Assembly (NCBI GenBank): GCA_947652605.1
Contig: OX393577.1
Span: 56,072,108-56,136,107, forward strand
DNA: 64,000 nucleotides
Reading direction: 5' to 3'
DNA from: Elmis aenea
Taxonomy: Eukaryota > Arthropoda > Insecta > Coleoptera > Elmidae
Program-made: the position numbers and the translations under genes
Notes under the pieces: generated by a model
What the model was told of the DNA's origin: nothing
What the model saw: the letters and a program-made list of their open reading frames with translations, nothing else
The model's database searches: none
Shown: piece by piece, positions 34,540 through 43,985 of the stretch
How the letters are laid out: every line of letters begins with the position of its first letter
How positions within the stretch are numbered: the first letter of the stretch is position 1

Positions 34540-34827
34540 TACATCTATAAGTGCCTTATTTTCCTTAGAAAAAATATTAATTATTTTGTAAACAAATCAA
34601 CAGCAACTTACCACAAATATTCATTAAGATCGAATGATTTGCGGGTACCTGTACATTGTACCTCTTTGTATGAGAAGGGTTGTTTTTATAATTGCATTAA
34701 ATTTTATAATAAATTAAACCTTGATATTAAAGCAATTGAAAATTTAACATTGTTTAAGAAAAAATTAAAAAGGTATCTAATACTGCGCGAGTTTTACTCA
34801 ATTGAAGAGTTCATTTCAGAAAACTAA
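34540..34827 (+). pseudogene. C-terminal segment of the same RT, shifted frame
   Basis: The segment reads YIYKCLIFLRKNINYF, then YSLRSNDLRVPVHCTSLYEK, then FYNKLNLDIKAIE and finally REFYSIEEFISE before the stop. This is the expected carboxyl end of insect CR1/jockey-like polymerases: LYIYECLLF, NTRN-like, FYNKLP-x-IK, FYSVEEF. It joins the upstream frame but for a 4-base insertion near 34536. The AT-rich 3' UTR follows. Confidence 0.7.
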
Positions 34828-35169
34828 GGCTTTGCTGTAGTTATCTAAATGTATCATCTGTTTGTATTTTTCTTTTTTTTATTTGTATTTATGTATACTG
34901 CATTGTGCTTTCTGAATTTTTGTATTTTGTATTTTACTTAGGACTTTTCACAAACTACTGTCAACTATGTAGTCAATTGTGAAAAAACTATTACTATTAT
35001 TATAATTATATTTACAAAATTTTGTTATTATAAAGAGCTTATTTATTTATTTATTGCTCAAATTTTATATTTGTAATTGACGATTGCATGGCTTTCGACA
35101 AGTTTAAAAATGAATGATAAAGTAGTTCGTTTAAATGCCAATTTAAAATTGTTTTTTAAAATTGTTTAA

Positions 35170-35400
35170 TAATAAATTTAAAATTTATCTAATACAGCGT
35201 GAGTTTCACTTGATTGAAGAGTTTTTATTTTTTCTAGAAAACTAGAATTTTATTGTATCTAAATGTATTATCTAATTGTATTTGTATTTGTATATTGCAT
35301 TTGCATTGGTATTCTGTATTTTTTGTATTTATGACTTTTCATAAACTATTTGTACAAATTTATGTACCTAGTCAATGTGAATAAATTATTATTATTATTA
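35170..35400 (+). mobile_element. Severely 5'-truncated sister copy of the CR1-like 3' end
   Basis: It begins within the REFYS/EEF codons (AATACAGCGTGAGTTTCACT then TGATTGAAGAG). It follows the 3' UTR of the element just upstream with substitutions and ends in an ATT/TTA repeat. Two 3' ends of the same family within 350 bp show repeated insertion or a local duplication. Confidence 0.65.
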
Positions 35401-36024
35401 ATATAAATATACTCTTCGTCCTTATAAACTGCTTAAACCAAACGAATAAAAAATATAAAAGTTATATTAATGTACAGTTTGAGAAGCCTCGTCATGCGAC
35501 ATCTTACAAGATGTCTTTAAATCCTGATCGGATCTGGAAAATAAGAAAGCAAGCATGTTTAACACAATGAACTGCAAGTAAAGTGACAAATTACAAGATT
35601 AACATAATGCGATTACTTGCCGAAATATAAAAGACCAATATACATCACACCCAAACATTTATCTCAATTTAAATTAAACGGTGACTTTCGGTGCATTCCA
35701 GCAGCGCCAAAGTGATTTATGCAGTAAGGTGGCTACAACTCACGAAAGCTGATCCAGTCAAGTCAAACATTTTTTAAGATTTAATTTTGGTATGTAACAG
35801 GTGTCTGCGAAAGCGGATGCGATTTAAAGCACTTTAATTTTTAAAGCATTTGTAAAAGTGCAATTTACGATGATTATAAACTGTATTTTAAATTCTATGG
35901 GATTGCGCTAACTTTAAGAGTCACAAAGACGTTTAAATTAGAGAAAAATTGTGCAATTTAGTTCTGATGAGACTTTATGAAATACCATCGTATTCAATAA
36001 TACCTAAAAACATAGTTTTCAAAA
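35401..36024. other. No recognised feature
   Basis: AT-rich flank of the duplicated segment. Nothing supported. Confidence 0.5.
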
Positions 36025-36578
36025 CCTTTTGTAGTATAATTCAACTGGATAAAATTTTTAAATAATAAAAAATAAGAACTTTGAACCACACAAGCAGTCA
36101 ACAAGGATGCAGCATATCACCACCTTTATTTAACATATATATCAAACACGCTGTGAAAATCTGAAAGAGTGAGGTGAACTTTGGGAAAAAAATTATAAAG
36201 GTGCTGGAGTTATTTTACTACCTTTTTGACCACTTCCACTTTTGTTCGTTTTGGGACTTGTCTCTTTTCAAAAAATGTTGTTCTTAAACTGTTAAATATT
36301 CTTCCACATTTCCTGTCCTTTCGCTTATTTCCTTGTCCATTCCTCCATTTTTTTCTATGATCACTCCTAAGTATTTAAAGATTTCTGCCTGTTTTAACCT
36401 AAGCCCATTTAAAGTGATGTTATGCCCTTTGTTCTCTGTTGTAACGACCATAGTTTTAGTTTTTTTCAATCTTTATTTTCATATTGATTTTTTCCAATTC
36501 CTGGTTTAGAGTTTCTAGATTATGTTACAGATTGTTTTTTGTTTCCGGGAGTAAGACCAAATCGTCTGCGAATATTAG
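36025..36578. repeat. 554-bp direct repeat, left copy (apparent giant target-site duplication)
   Basis: This segment (CCTTTTGTAGTATAATTCAA ... CTGCGAATATTAG) recurs at 39281-39834 with no difference that I can see. The two copies immediately flank the I-like retrotransposon 36579-39280, upstream of its truncated 5' end and downstream of its poly(A). That geometry is what target-primed reverse transcription leaves, but at a length far beyond the usual 5-20 bp. The repeat holds part of a minus-strand RT relic and, at 36095-36150, a plus-strand scrap reading QGCSISPPLFNIYI. Confidence 0.9.
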
Positions 36579-39199
36579 GAGAAAAAATTCGTCGAATACA
36601 AGGCAGCTGCAAAAGATTACCGCAGATTTCAACTATAATCACGACCAATCAAACCCTCACCAACCCCCAAAGCATAGCAGACGCCATGGCAGATACCTTT
36701 GCATACAACTCCAGCGATGCAAACTACACAGAAAAATTCCTGAAATATAAACATGAACAAGAAGAACAAACAATAATAATTACAGACACAGATATTGAAA
36801 TCAATAAACCGTTTAATATCCTAGAACTAGAATATGCCATTAAAGAAATGAAAGAAAATAAATCTGCAGGACCAGACGGTATACCAACAGAACTAATAAA
36901 CCACCTACCCCAGGAAACACTCAAATATATACTCGCAATGTTTAACTTAATTTGGATAAAAGGCGTTTACCCTATGGCATGGAAAGAAGTGATTACAGTA
37001 CCAATACTTAAACCCAACAAGGACAAAACAAACCCAAATAACTACCGCCCCATAGCCATGTCGAATGTGCTTAGTAAACTTCTCCAAAAAATAGTAACAA
37101 AGCGGCTAATGTGGTATCTGGAACATCAAAACATCCTTTCAGACACTCAAGCTGGTTTTCGAAAATCCAGATCCACTATGGACCATCTTGTAACCCTAGA
37201 AGGGGAAATACAAAGCAGCTTCAAAGAGAAAGAGCATCTAATAGCTGTGTTCTTCGACCTACAAAAAGCATATGATATGACATGGAAGCACCAAATACTA
37301 ACAACAATGAAAGATATTAAACTGGACGGCCACATACTAAAATATACTAAAAACTTTCTCTACGACAGGAAATTCAAAATTAAAGTAAACAATTGCCTAT
37401 CAAAAGAACTTCCCCAACAAAACGGCATTCCCCAAGGGGAAATCCTAAGTGTTACCCTATTCCTTTTAGCCATTAACAAACTACCATCCCACACCACCAA
37501 CCAAACCAAATCATGCCTATTCGCGGATGATTTCGTAATATACTGCAGAAACAAAAACATGAACGCTGTAAAACAAAAAATCCAACAAACCTTAAATAAT
37601 CTGACGGAATGGAGTAACGTAACAGGTTTTCAATTTTCCGAAACAAAAACAAAAGCAATGCATTTTTACCGTACACCCCTAAATACATACAACCCCATAC
37701 TCTTATTAAACGATTCGCCAATAGACTTTGTCAACGAAATTAAGTTTCTTGGTATGGTAATTGACAAAAAAATGACATGGAGACCACATATACAACAGCT
37801 AAAAAAGGATTGCCAACAACGTCTAAATATATTAAAAATGTTAGGACATCAGACATGGGGAGCAGACAGCGAAACAATCATTAAAATATACCAAGCCCTC
37901 ATAAGATCAAAAATAGACTACGGTAGTATAATCTACAGCACTGCAAAGAAGTCCATTATCAAAATAATTGAACCAACGCAAAACACCGCGCTAAGAATAG
38001 CTACTGGGGCCTTTCGAACCAGCCCCATAGACAGCCTGCTAGCTGAGTCTGGTCAACTACCGTTAAAATATAGAAGATCCCAACTTTTACTTAAATATGT
38101 GACAAATGTAGCCAAAAATCCAAACAACAATGCCTATCCCAATATATTCCAAAATACCCCTACCTACGCCCCACAAAATTCAACCCCACTACAAAAGAAA
38201 ATCTGCAATGACCTAGATAAACTAAACATACAATTACCACCACAAATTGAACAGAACTACACGTACAACATTCCACCATGGACAATAAGAAAACCCAAAA
38301 TAAATTTGAAATTAGCTTATCTAAATAGAGAAAATACCCATCCAACCATATACATCCACGAGTTCAATAAATTAATAACACAGTACCAAAACTTTACAAA
38401 AATATATACGGATGGCTCAAAAATAAATAAAAACACAGGAGCAGCCATAATATTCGACAAAACCAGCTACACATATCACCTACCACCTCTAACAAGTAAT
38501 AACACAGCCGAAAGCTTTGCCATCCTAAAAGCAACGGAGAAAATAAAAGAAAGAGGCGGCACAAAGTACATCATCCTAACGGACTCTCTAAACACGATCA
38601 AAAACATACAGACAATATACACAAGCAGCAGAATCATTCAAAAGACCCAGGAGAATATCCATCAAATTTTAAACTCCAACATCGATATAACTATCATGTG
38701 GGTCCCTGCCCATATGGGAATCATAGGAAATGAACAAGCAGACCAAGAGGCTAAAAAAGCAACAACAAAAGAAGATATAGAAAACATCCCCATACCAGCT
38801 TCAGACATAACATCAATCATCAAAATCAAAACCAAGCTCTCGTGGAATACGGACTGGTATAACACTGAAAACAACAAACTAAGAGAAATAAAAGAAAATA
38901 CCGAAAAGAGAATAAAATACTTCAACCGAAAGGACGAAACAATAATCACTCGACTAAGAATAGGACATACAAGGCTAACACATACACATCTACTAAATGG
39001 AACGAACCCGGACCTTTGCGAAAACTGTGCGCTTCCCCTTACAGTCAAACATATCCTGATGGACTGCCCAAAGTACGAGGATGAAAGGAAAATACAGCTA
39101 ATAGCGGGTACCTTTGGATCAGCTTTAAAGGACACAAAGGAGAACCTAAAGACAACAATCGATTTTTTAAAACAAATAAAAATGTATAACAAGATCTAA
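36539..39199 (+). CDS. Reverse transcriptase-RNase H polyprotein of an I-like retrotransposon
   Basis: An 886-codon uninterrupted frame. Its first 13 codons come from the flanking repeat, so the listed ATG is a by-product of the insertion and the natural start is lost. RT: SAGPDGIPTELI (about residue 110), NNYRPIAMSNVLSKL, QAGFRKSRSTMDHL, motif A VFFDLQKAYD (D240), NGIPQGEILSVTLFLLAINK, motif C FADD (328-331), then KFLGMVIDKKMTW. RNase H: YTDGSK (D625), NNTAESFAIL (E658), ILTDSLNTI (D682), WVPAHMGIIGNEQADQEAKK (H725, D735). All four catalytic positions are present. The C-terminal knuckle is C827-x2-C830-x7-H838-x4-C843. The endonuclease and ORF1 are missing, so it cannot move alone, but both enzymatic domains look intact. 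Codon use is A- and C-rich compared with the T-rich surroundings. Confidence 0.85.
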   Translation: MFPGVRPNRLRILGEKIRRIQGSCKRLPQISTIITTNQTLTNPQSIADAMADTFAYNSSDANYTEKFLKYKHEQEEQTIIITDTDIEINKPFNILELEYAIKEMKENKSAGPDGIPTELINHLPQETLKYILAMFNLIWIKGVYPMAWKEVITVPILKPNKDKTNPNNYRPIAMSNVLSKLLQKIVTKRLMWYLEHQNILSDTQAGFRKSRSTMDHLVTLEGEIQSSFKEKEHLIAVFFDLQKAYDMTWKHQILTTMKDIKLDGHILKYTKNFLYDRKFKIKVNNCLSKELPQQNGIPQGEILSVTLFLLAINKLPSHTTNQTKSCLFADDFVIYCRNKNMNAVKQKIQQTLNNLTEWSNVTGFQFSETKTKAMHFYRTPLNTYNPILLLNDSPIDFVNEIKFLGMVIDKKMTWRPHIQQLKKDCQQRLNILKMLGHQTWGADSETIIKIYQALIRSKIDYGSIIYSTAKKSIIKIIEPTQNTALRIATGAFRTSPIDSLLAESGQLPLKYRRSQLLLKYVTNVAKNPNNNAYPNIFQNTPTYAPQNSTPLQKKICNDLDKLNIQLPPQIEQNYTYNIPPWTIRKPKINLKLAYLNRENTHPTIYIHEFNKLITQYQNFTKIYTDGSKINKNTGAAIIFDKTSYTYHLPPLTSNNTAESFAILKATEKIKERGGTKYIILTDSLNTIKNIQTIYTSSRIIQKTQENIHQILNSNIDITIMWVPAHMGIIGNEQADQEAKKATTKEDIENIPIPASDITSIIKIKTKLSWNTDWYNTENNKLREIKENTEKRIKYFNRKDETIITRLRIGHTRLTHTHLLNGTNPDLCENCALPLTVKHILMDCPKYEDERKIQLIAGTFGSALKDTKENLKTTIDFLKQIKMYNKI

Positions 39200-39280
39200 T
39201 ATAGGCAACTGACACTAATAACCTGAGCTGTTGAAGTGTCAATAAACCACAAATTAAAAAAAAAAAAAAAAAAAAAAAAA
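36579..39280 (+). mobile_element. 5'-truncated I-like non-LTR retrotransposon with poly(A)
   Basis: The element begins GAGAAAAAATTCGTCG in the endonuclease-RT linker and runs through RT, RNase H and a terminal zinc knuckle. It ends in about 24 A at 39257-39280, after AATAAA at 39240. The boundaries are set by the perfect 554-bp repeats on either side. The uninterrupted target can be read at 39834/39835, where the opposite-strand RT relic is continuous. The open frame and identical flanks indicate a young insertion. The clade (I group, which includes Nimb and Loner) is inferred from the RT-RNase H order. Confidence 0.85.
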
Positions 39281-39834
39281 CCTTTTGTAGTATAATTCAA
39301 CTGGATAAAATTTTTAAATAATAAAAAATAAGAACTTTGAACCACACAAGCAGTCAACAAGGATGCAGCATATCACCACCTTTATTTAACATATATATCA
39401 AACACGCTGTGAAAATCTGAAAGAGTGAGGTGAACTTTGGGAAAAAAATTATAAAGGTGCTGGAGTTATTTTACTACCTTTTTGACCACTTCCACTTTTG
39501 TTCGTTTTGGGACTTGTCTCTTTTCAAAAAATGTTGTTCTTAAACTGTTAAATATTCTTCCACATTTCCTGTCCTTTCGCTTATTTCCTTGTCCATTCCT
39601 CCATTTTTTTCTATGATCACTCCTAAGTATTTAAAGATTTCTGCCTGTTTTAACCTAAGCCCATTTAAAGTGATGTTATGCCCTTTGTTCTCTGTTGTAA
39701 CGACCATAGTTTTAGTTTTTTTCAATCTTTATTTTCATATTGATTTTTTCCAATTCCTGGTTTAGAGTTTCTAGATTATGTTACAGATTGTTTTTTGTTT
39801 CCGGGAGTAAGACCAAATCGTCTGCGAATATTAG
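39281..39834. repeat. 554-bp direct repeat, right copy
   Basis: Same sequence as 36025-36578. Here its right edge continues naturally into 39835-39925, whose minus strand encodes NWKMEKINITELIFADD, so this copy preserves the original junction. The left edge directly abuts the retrotransposon's poly(A). Confidence 0.9.
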
Positions 39835-39930
39835 CTCCGTTATGTTAATTTTTTCCATTTTCCAGTTCCCTAGGTGAAACAGTCTCATTTTTTGTTTAAC
39901 TTCTTTAATTACCCCATCTATAACTATTAC
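39430..39930 (-). pseudogene. RTE-like reverse transcriptase relic used as the insertion target
   Basis: On the minus strand from 39930: VIDGVIKEVKQKMRLFHLGN, then WKMEKINITELIFADDLVLL, then NQELEKINMKIKI. After a frame slip it reads TKTMVVTTENKGHNITLNGL, then IFKYLGVIIEKNGGMDKEIS, then ERTG, and stops near 39540. FADD is RT motif C, and KYLGVxI with DKEIxER is the following thumb region. This type is common in insect endonuclease-RT elements. The RT is a fragment with stops. The part from 39834 downwards is duplicated at 36284-36578. Close relatives lie at 42840-43985 and 62650-63110. Confidence 0.65.
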
Positions 39931-40129
39931 GAATTTAGTTTTTTATGAAACTATTTACAAAAATATAGTTGTATTTAAGAATACTGAGTTATCGTGTTTA
40001 AACTTTTACAAGTTTGACGCTTTGACCAAGCTTAAAAACGACTTTTATAATATTGTTAAAATTTAGCTAGTGCAGTGTTAATTAATATATTGTTTATCTA
40101 AACGTTAAACGAATTTCTATTGCCTTTTT

Positions 40130-40460
40130 AAAATTTTCAAATGTTGAAAATGTTTGAAAAAGCTGTATCGCCTAATATTTTTATAAAAATGTAAATTTTA
40201 CGAAAACAGTTGACCTTGGACCAATAATGATCTCATACAACTTTTAAAGAAAATTTAAAGAAAAATTTAAATATGATATATAAACGTTCTATTTTAAATT
40301 TTACAGTTTGAGCCCGTTTCCGGTTGAACCGGAAGTTGTATTGCAACCTTAATATGTTTATCCAATCCGCAACACACGATATGGGCCAAATACAAAATTT
40401 CATTGTAATATCTTTAATAGTATTCTACATATTAGTCGGTTTCCATACTTTTGCGCGGTA
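40130..40460. repeat. Single copy of the CCGGTTGAACCGGAAG repeat family
   Basis: This is the inverted homologue of 2690-3000, sharing TTTCCGGTTGAACCGGAAG and the flanking order. It is also related to parts of the arms at 59340-59520 and 60590-60720. Here the sequence occurs once, without the mirror arm. 39931-40129 shows nothing I can name. Confidence 0.45.
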
Positions 40461-40782
40461 GGTACTGTATATTATAAACACTACGATTAACAAGACAACA
40501 AAATATTCCAGAACAAAACACTATAGAATATGGCCAGATCTATGCTGATATAAGGTAGCGAAAGACAAATTCCCAAACAAAGGGATATGAATAAAATAAC
40601 GTATACAAACAGCAGAAATGAGATTTTTGAGAAGAATCAAAAGAGGTTCGAGAATGGGCCAAAAAAGAAACCAAAATATAAAAGAGAAGATTTAGTAATA
40701 TACGACCTGTGAAAAATATGAAAGAATGATAAAAATTTATTAACAGAATGATACAGCTAATATAGATGGAAATAACTATATA

Positions 40783-40905
40783 ATGTTTCTTTTTAGATTT
40801 TCGCGGTTACTGATATTTTTAATATGGTTTTCGAAGTTTACCCGCGTAATATTTAAATTGTCTCGACGTTTCGGCAAGCTCTCCCTTGCCATTATCAAGA
40901 GCTCT
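40783..40905 (-). repeat. Terminal-repeat fragment, Penelope-type, with a hammerhead-like core
   Basis: On the minus strand, CTTGATAATGGCAAGG...CTTGCCGAAACGTCG (40864-40899) is followed by a conserved stretch ending ATGGTTTTCG/AATATTAAA-like sequence. The same block appears as a foldback at 55326-55470. It abuts the RT relic starting at about 40905 on the other strand. See the ncRNA entry for the core. Confidence 0.4.
40864..40899 (-). ncRNA. Hammerhead-like motif (degenerate)
   Basis: TTGATAAT, then the perfect 6-bp stem GGCAAG/CTTGCC around a GGAGAG-like loop, then GAAACGTC. A U/CTGANxA box, a hairpin, GAAA and a GUC step is the hammerhead ribozyme layout. The first box departs from CTGANGA, so catalytic activity is doubtful. 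Confidence 0.3.
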
Positions 40906-41965
40906 AGACTGGACTGGTTATACCACATCGAGCGCCTATCACAAAGCCTGTCACGGTACTCTTTCGCACTAAAAAAACTAAAAAAATTGGCCGATACAAA
41001 CGCGACCAAAACTGCATATCATGCATATATTGAATCTAGGTAACGCTATGCTGTAATTTTTTGGGGTAACGCTAGTGACTCAGAACGCCTCTTTATTATA
41101 CAAAAGCTATGTATAAGAAATATATTTGGTCTAAATGACCGAGATCATTGTAAAGACACTTTTCGTGACTAAAAAATATTAACCTTTTACGGCCTATTCA
41201 TTCTCGAAGCCATCTTTTTCGTAAGAAATAATTTTGATCTGTTCGAAGAGAATATAAGAAACCATGCAGCCAATACCCGACATAAACAAAATCTAAAGCC
41301 CGGTTGCCTCAAATAATGCTATCTTCAAAAAAATGTTGCCTCCACAATACAGGGAGTTTCTTAAATATTGCGAAAAAAGTTTTAATTGCATAATTTTAAC
41401 CCACCAAAACGTTCTGATAAAAAAACCAACAGGGGTCGCACTTTTCAGCCCCCTGTGAAGGTGGGAGATAATTGAAAATATTACTATGGGAAGCCTTTTA
41501 ATGAGTATAAAACATCTACCTAATATCATTCTACTATATTCATCCAATTCGAGAAATAAAATAAAAACCTAATTTTATCGCTCCCCTTTAGGGGGGTGTA
41601 ACTCCGAAAGGAGACGTCTAAGGAAAAAAAATTATATAAAAGACCCCCCTTAATTTTTGATAAGGAATCGCCAGATGATTTTTTTTGCAATATTTAAGAA
41701 ACACCCTGTATACATGTAACAAATTTAACACATCACCTGAGAGTATAAAAAATCTCTCCACCCACGACTTGAAGAAGAAATTAAGAAATGTTCTTATTTC
41801 TATAGCTTACTATGTAGTTAGTGAATACCTAAATGATGCTTCCTTTAAAAACTCTTCTACGTAAATATAATTTTCAGTGTTTTTGTAAACTATGTGTATT
41901 ATTATTGTGACAATTTTCACGCCTTTTTTGATATTTAGAACAAATAAAGATTATTATTATTATCA
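40905..41965 (+). pseudogene. CR1/jockey-like RT C-terminal relic, interrupted by a MITE
   Basis: The frame reads LDWLYHIERLSQSLSRYSFA, an internal stop, then RYAVIFWGNASDSERLFIIQ, then CIRNIFGLNDRDHCKDTFRD and FYGLFILEAIFFVRNNFDLF up to about 41300. After the element 41348-41710 it resumes with NLSTHDLKKKLRNVL and SIAYYVVSEYLND (about 41750-41860). It ends at about 41965 in an ATT-rich tail. These are the expected blocks of the RT thumb and C-terminus (YGxIFWG, LQKRxIRxIFGL, LKKxL, YYSVEEYLND). The N-terminal RT with its catalytic residues is absent. At least two stops make it inactive. The first block directly follows a Penelope-type terminal fragment of opposite orientation. Confidence 0.65.
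41348..41710. mobile_element. Solo (non-palindromic) TACAGGG element, family C
   Basis: It starts TACAGGGAGTTTCTTAAATA and ends TATTTAAGAAACACCCTGTA, giving inverted ends of about 25 bp at a TA site. Its body (CCAACAGGGGTCGCACTTTT ... GGGGGGTGTAACTCCGAAAG) is the same as one arm of the elements at 44215-45299 and 47211-48290. It is inserted in a CR1-like RT relic. No coding sequence. Confidence 0.75.
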
Positions 41966-42839
41966 TTATCATCGGTATATCTAATATTATATGTGCAAAT
42001 TATAGCAATCTAAAATTGTTGAATGGTCGATAGCTACTGTACATATAAATCATTAAAAACACTTTAAAAGTATTGATGAAAACCTTAAACTTAAAAAGAA
42101 TTTCATGGTGTGCATGTAAAAAGAAATATGTGCGAACCAAAATTTGCCACATTCTATAAATATCCAGTCCATTCCTACCAACAAAATCTTGCTGGATCAT
42201 TTAAAATACAGTCAGATATTTTTGCTGCCTTGCAATTTAATTTTTTTAAAAACGCTTTCTCCGATTGTAAGAAATAAAAATAAAATCGCAACAGTTCGAC
42301 ATTCTTCGTGCTATGATATTTCAGTCATTTCATATTAACATCAAGAATGTCTTTTTAAAGTGTCTACTATCAACCTATCGCGATGTAAATAAAAAAATTA
42401 CATAGGATATCGATTAATAAGGATGTCATAAATCTTTCTCTTCAAGTGAACTTATAATAAAAGCAGAAGTAAAAGGTAGCTAGAGGAAACTTTTATTAAT
42501 AACCTTTAGCTGAAGTAGTGTAACAGTTCACTACTTAAAATTTGACAATGTAATAGTGGACAAGTGATTTTTATGCAAATCGCCTGGTGGCATTGCGAAA
42601 GAAAGTCACATACAGATATCCACTTATACTAGTACACTTTAAATTTATGACGGCAATAAAATATTAATGGCACACGTAAATTATGGGAATCTTGTACCAA
42701 TATTGTCTACTCAAAGTAGAATAAAACTGACATAAATAGCATGCATATTTTATGGGTATATCTATTTTCTATTAGCCAATATAGAAAAGCATCTACACAA
42801 AAATGTTACAGTATGGAACGCTGGAATAAGGAAGTATAG
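41966..42839. other. No recognised feature
   Basis: AT-rich. Short open frames have no recognisable similarity. Confidence 0.5.
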
Positions 42840-43977
42840 AATGCTAATAAATATAAATTAAACGGAAGTTATGGTTAAAAGAAAAATGGAAGATAGAAAA
42901 GTTATTCGTAATAATAATAACAGGCTAGTACAGCTAATTGAATATTTCAAATTCTTGGGTTCAATAATTAACGCACATGATCTCGAAATCAATGCAAGAT
43001 TAAAAGCTGCAAATCAATCTCTAAATAAAACTTTCATTAGAAGAAAAGGAAATAAGATTAAATACAGATGCAAGAGTATTTAGTACCGTATTTAATCCTT
43101 TAGAAAAGCATTCAATAGAATTAAAAGAAAATACGTATGGAGGGGTCTAAACAAGAGAGGAATAGAAAAAGAAACAATCGACATAATAAAAGCGATTGTA
43201 TGAAAAAACGGCAAATATTGTAACAACACAGAATGAAAAATCGGCAATGTTTGAAGAAAAGAGGGCTTATAACAAGTATGCGCGCCCAATCCATGATTAT
43301 TCGCAGTTGTTATAGAGGGGCTAATTAAAGAAGTAAAAAAAAAAATGAAACCCTTTCACATGGGCAACTGGAAAATGAAAAAAATTAACATAACGGAGCT
43401 AACGTTCGCAAACGACATGGTTATAGTCGCGGAATCAGAAAAGAATCTACAATATAAACTAGATATATTTAACCAGGAATTGGAAAAAATCAACATGAAA
43501 ATAAATATAGACAAAACTAAAACTATGATCGTCTAAACTGAGAACAAAGGGCATAACGTTACTCTAAATGGGCTTAGGTTGAAACAGGTAGATACCTTTA
43601 AATATTTAGGAGTATCCAGAACAACGGAGGTTTGAACAAGGAAATAAGCGAAAGGACAGGAAATGTGGGAAATGTGGACTGGGAATACTTTAAGATCAAC
43701 ATTTTTTGGAAATAGAGAAGGTTTCATGATACTGTTAGATCATACCAAAAATAATGTAAAAAATAGCATTGGATATTCCCAGAAAGGGGCCATGCTTTTA
43801 GATTCTGCCCAGGGCTCCGCAGTTTCTAACGGCGGCGCTGGTGCTAGATGATAGAACTAAAAGCAGTTTAGAAGCAAGTAATCTCTAATCCTAAAAGCAA
43901 GTGAAATGAAGCATTTAAGAGCGGCTGCAGATGTAACTAAAAGGGACAGAATTAACAATAAAATTATCCAAGGTTGG
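42840..43977 (+). pseudogene. RTE-like RT relic, rearranged
   Basis: 42871-43083 reads IEYFKFLGSIINAHDLEINA then RLKAANQSLNKTF, an RT thumb segment. 43250-43540 reads FEEKRGL, then FAVVIEGLIKEV, then NWKMKKINITELTFANDMVI, then NQELEKINMKINIDKTKTMI. 43540-43640 continues ENKGHNVTLNGLRLKQVDTF then KYLGV after stops. 43900-43977 reads SEMKHLRAAADVTKRDRINN. FAND replaces the catalytic FADD, so motif C is mutated. The thumb-like segment precedes the palm segment, so at least two copies are joined. The C-terminal part resumes after the hAT element at 45704. The same family supplies the target at 39.4-39.9 kb. Confidence 0.6.
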
Positions 43978-43985
43978 TTCAAAGT

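Larger units (their letters stand above)
33030..35055 (+). mobile_element. 5'-truncated CR1/jockey-like non-LTR retrotransposon
   Basis: It starts in the linker between endonuclease and RT (open from about 33050) and includes the RT frame and a C-terminal segment in the next frame. It ends at 35039-35055 in a TTATTTATTTATT tail, the short-repeat type of 3' end expected in CR1/jockey-like groups rather than a poly(A). The endonuclease and ORF1 are absent. A further 5'-truncated copy of the same 3' region follows at 35170-35400. No target duplication can be set. Confidence 0.65.

Noticed and set aside
38662..39192. 176-codon minus-strand open frame
   Set aside because: It lies wholly within the RNase H and C-terminal part of the plus-strand retrotransposon frame, which has clear catalytic motifs. 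The minus frame has no recognisable similarity and is a shadow.
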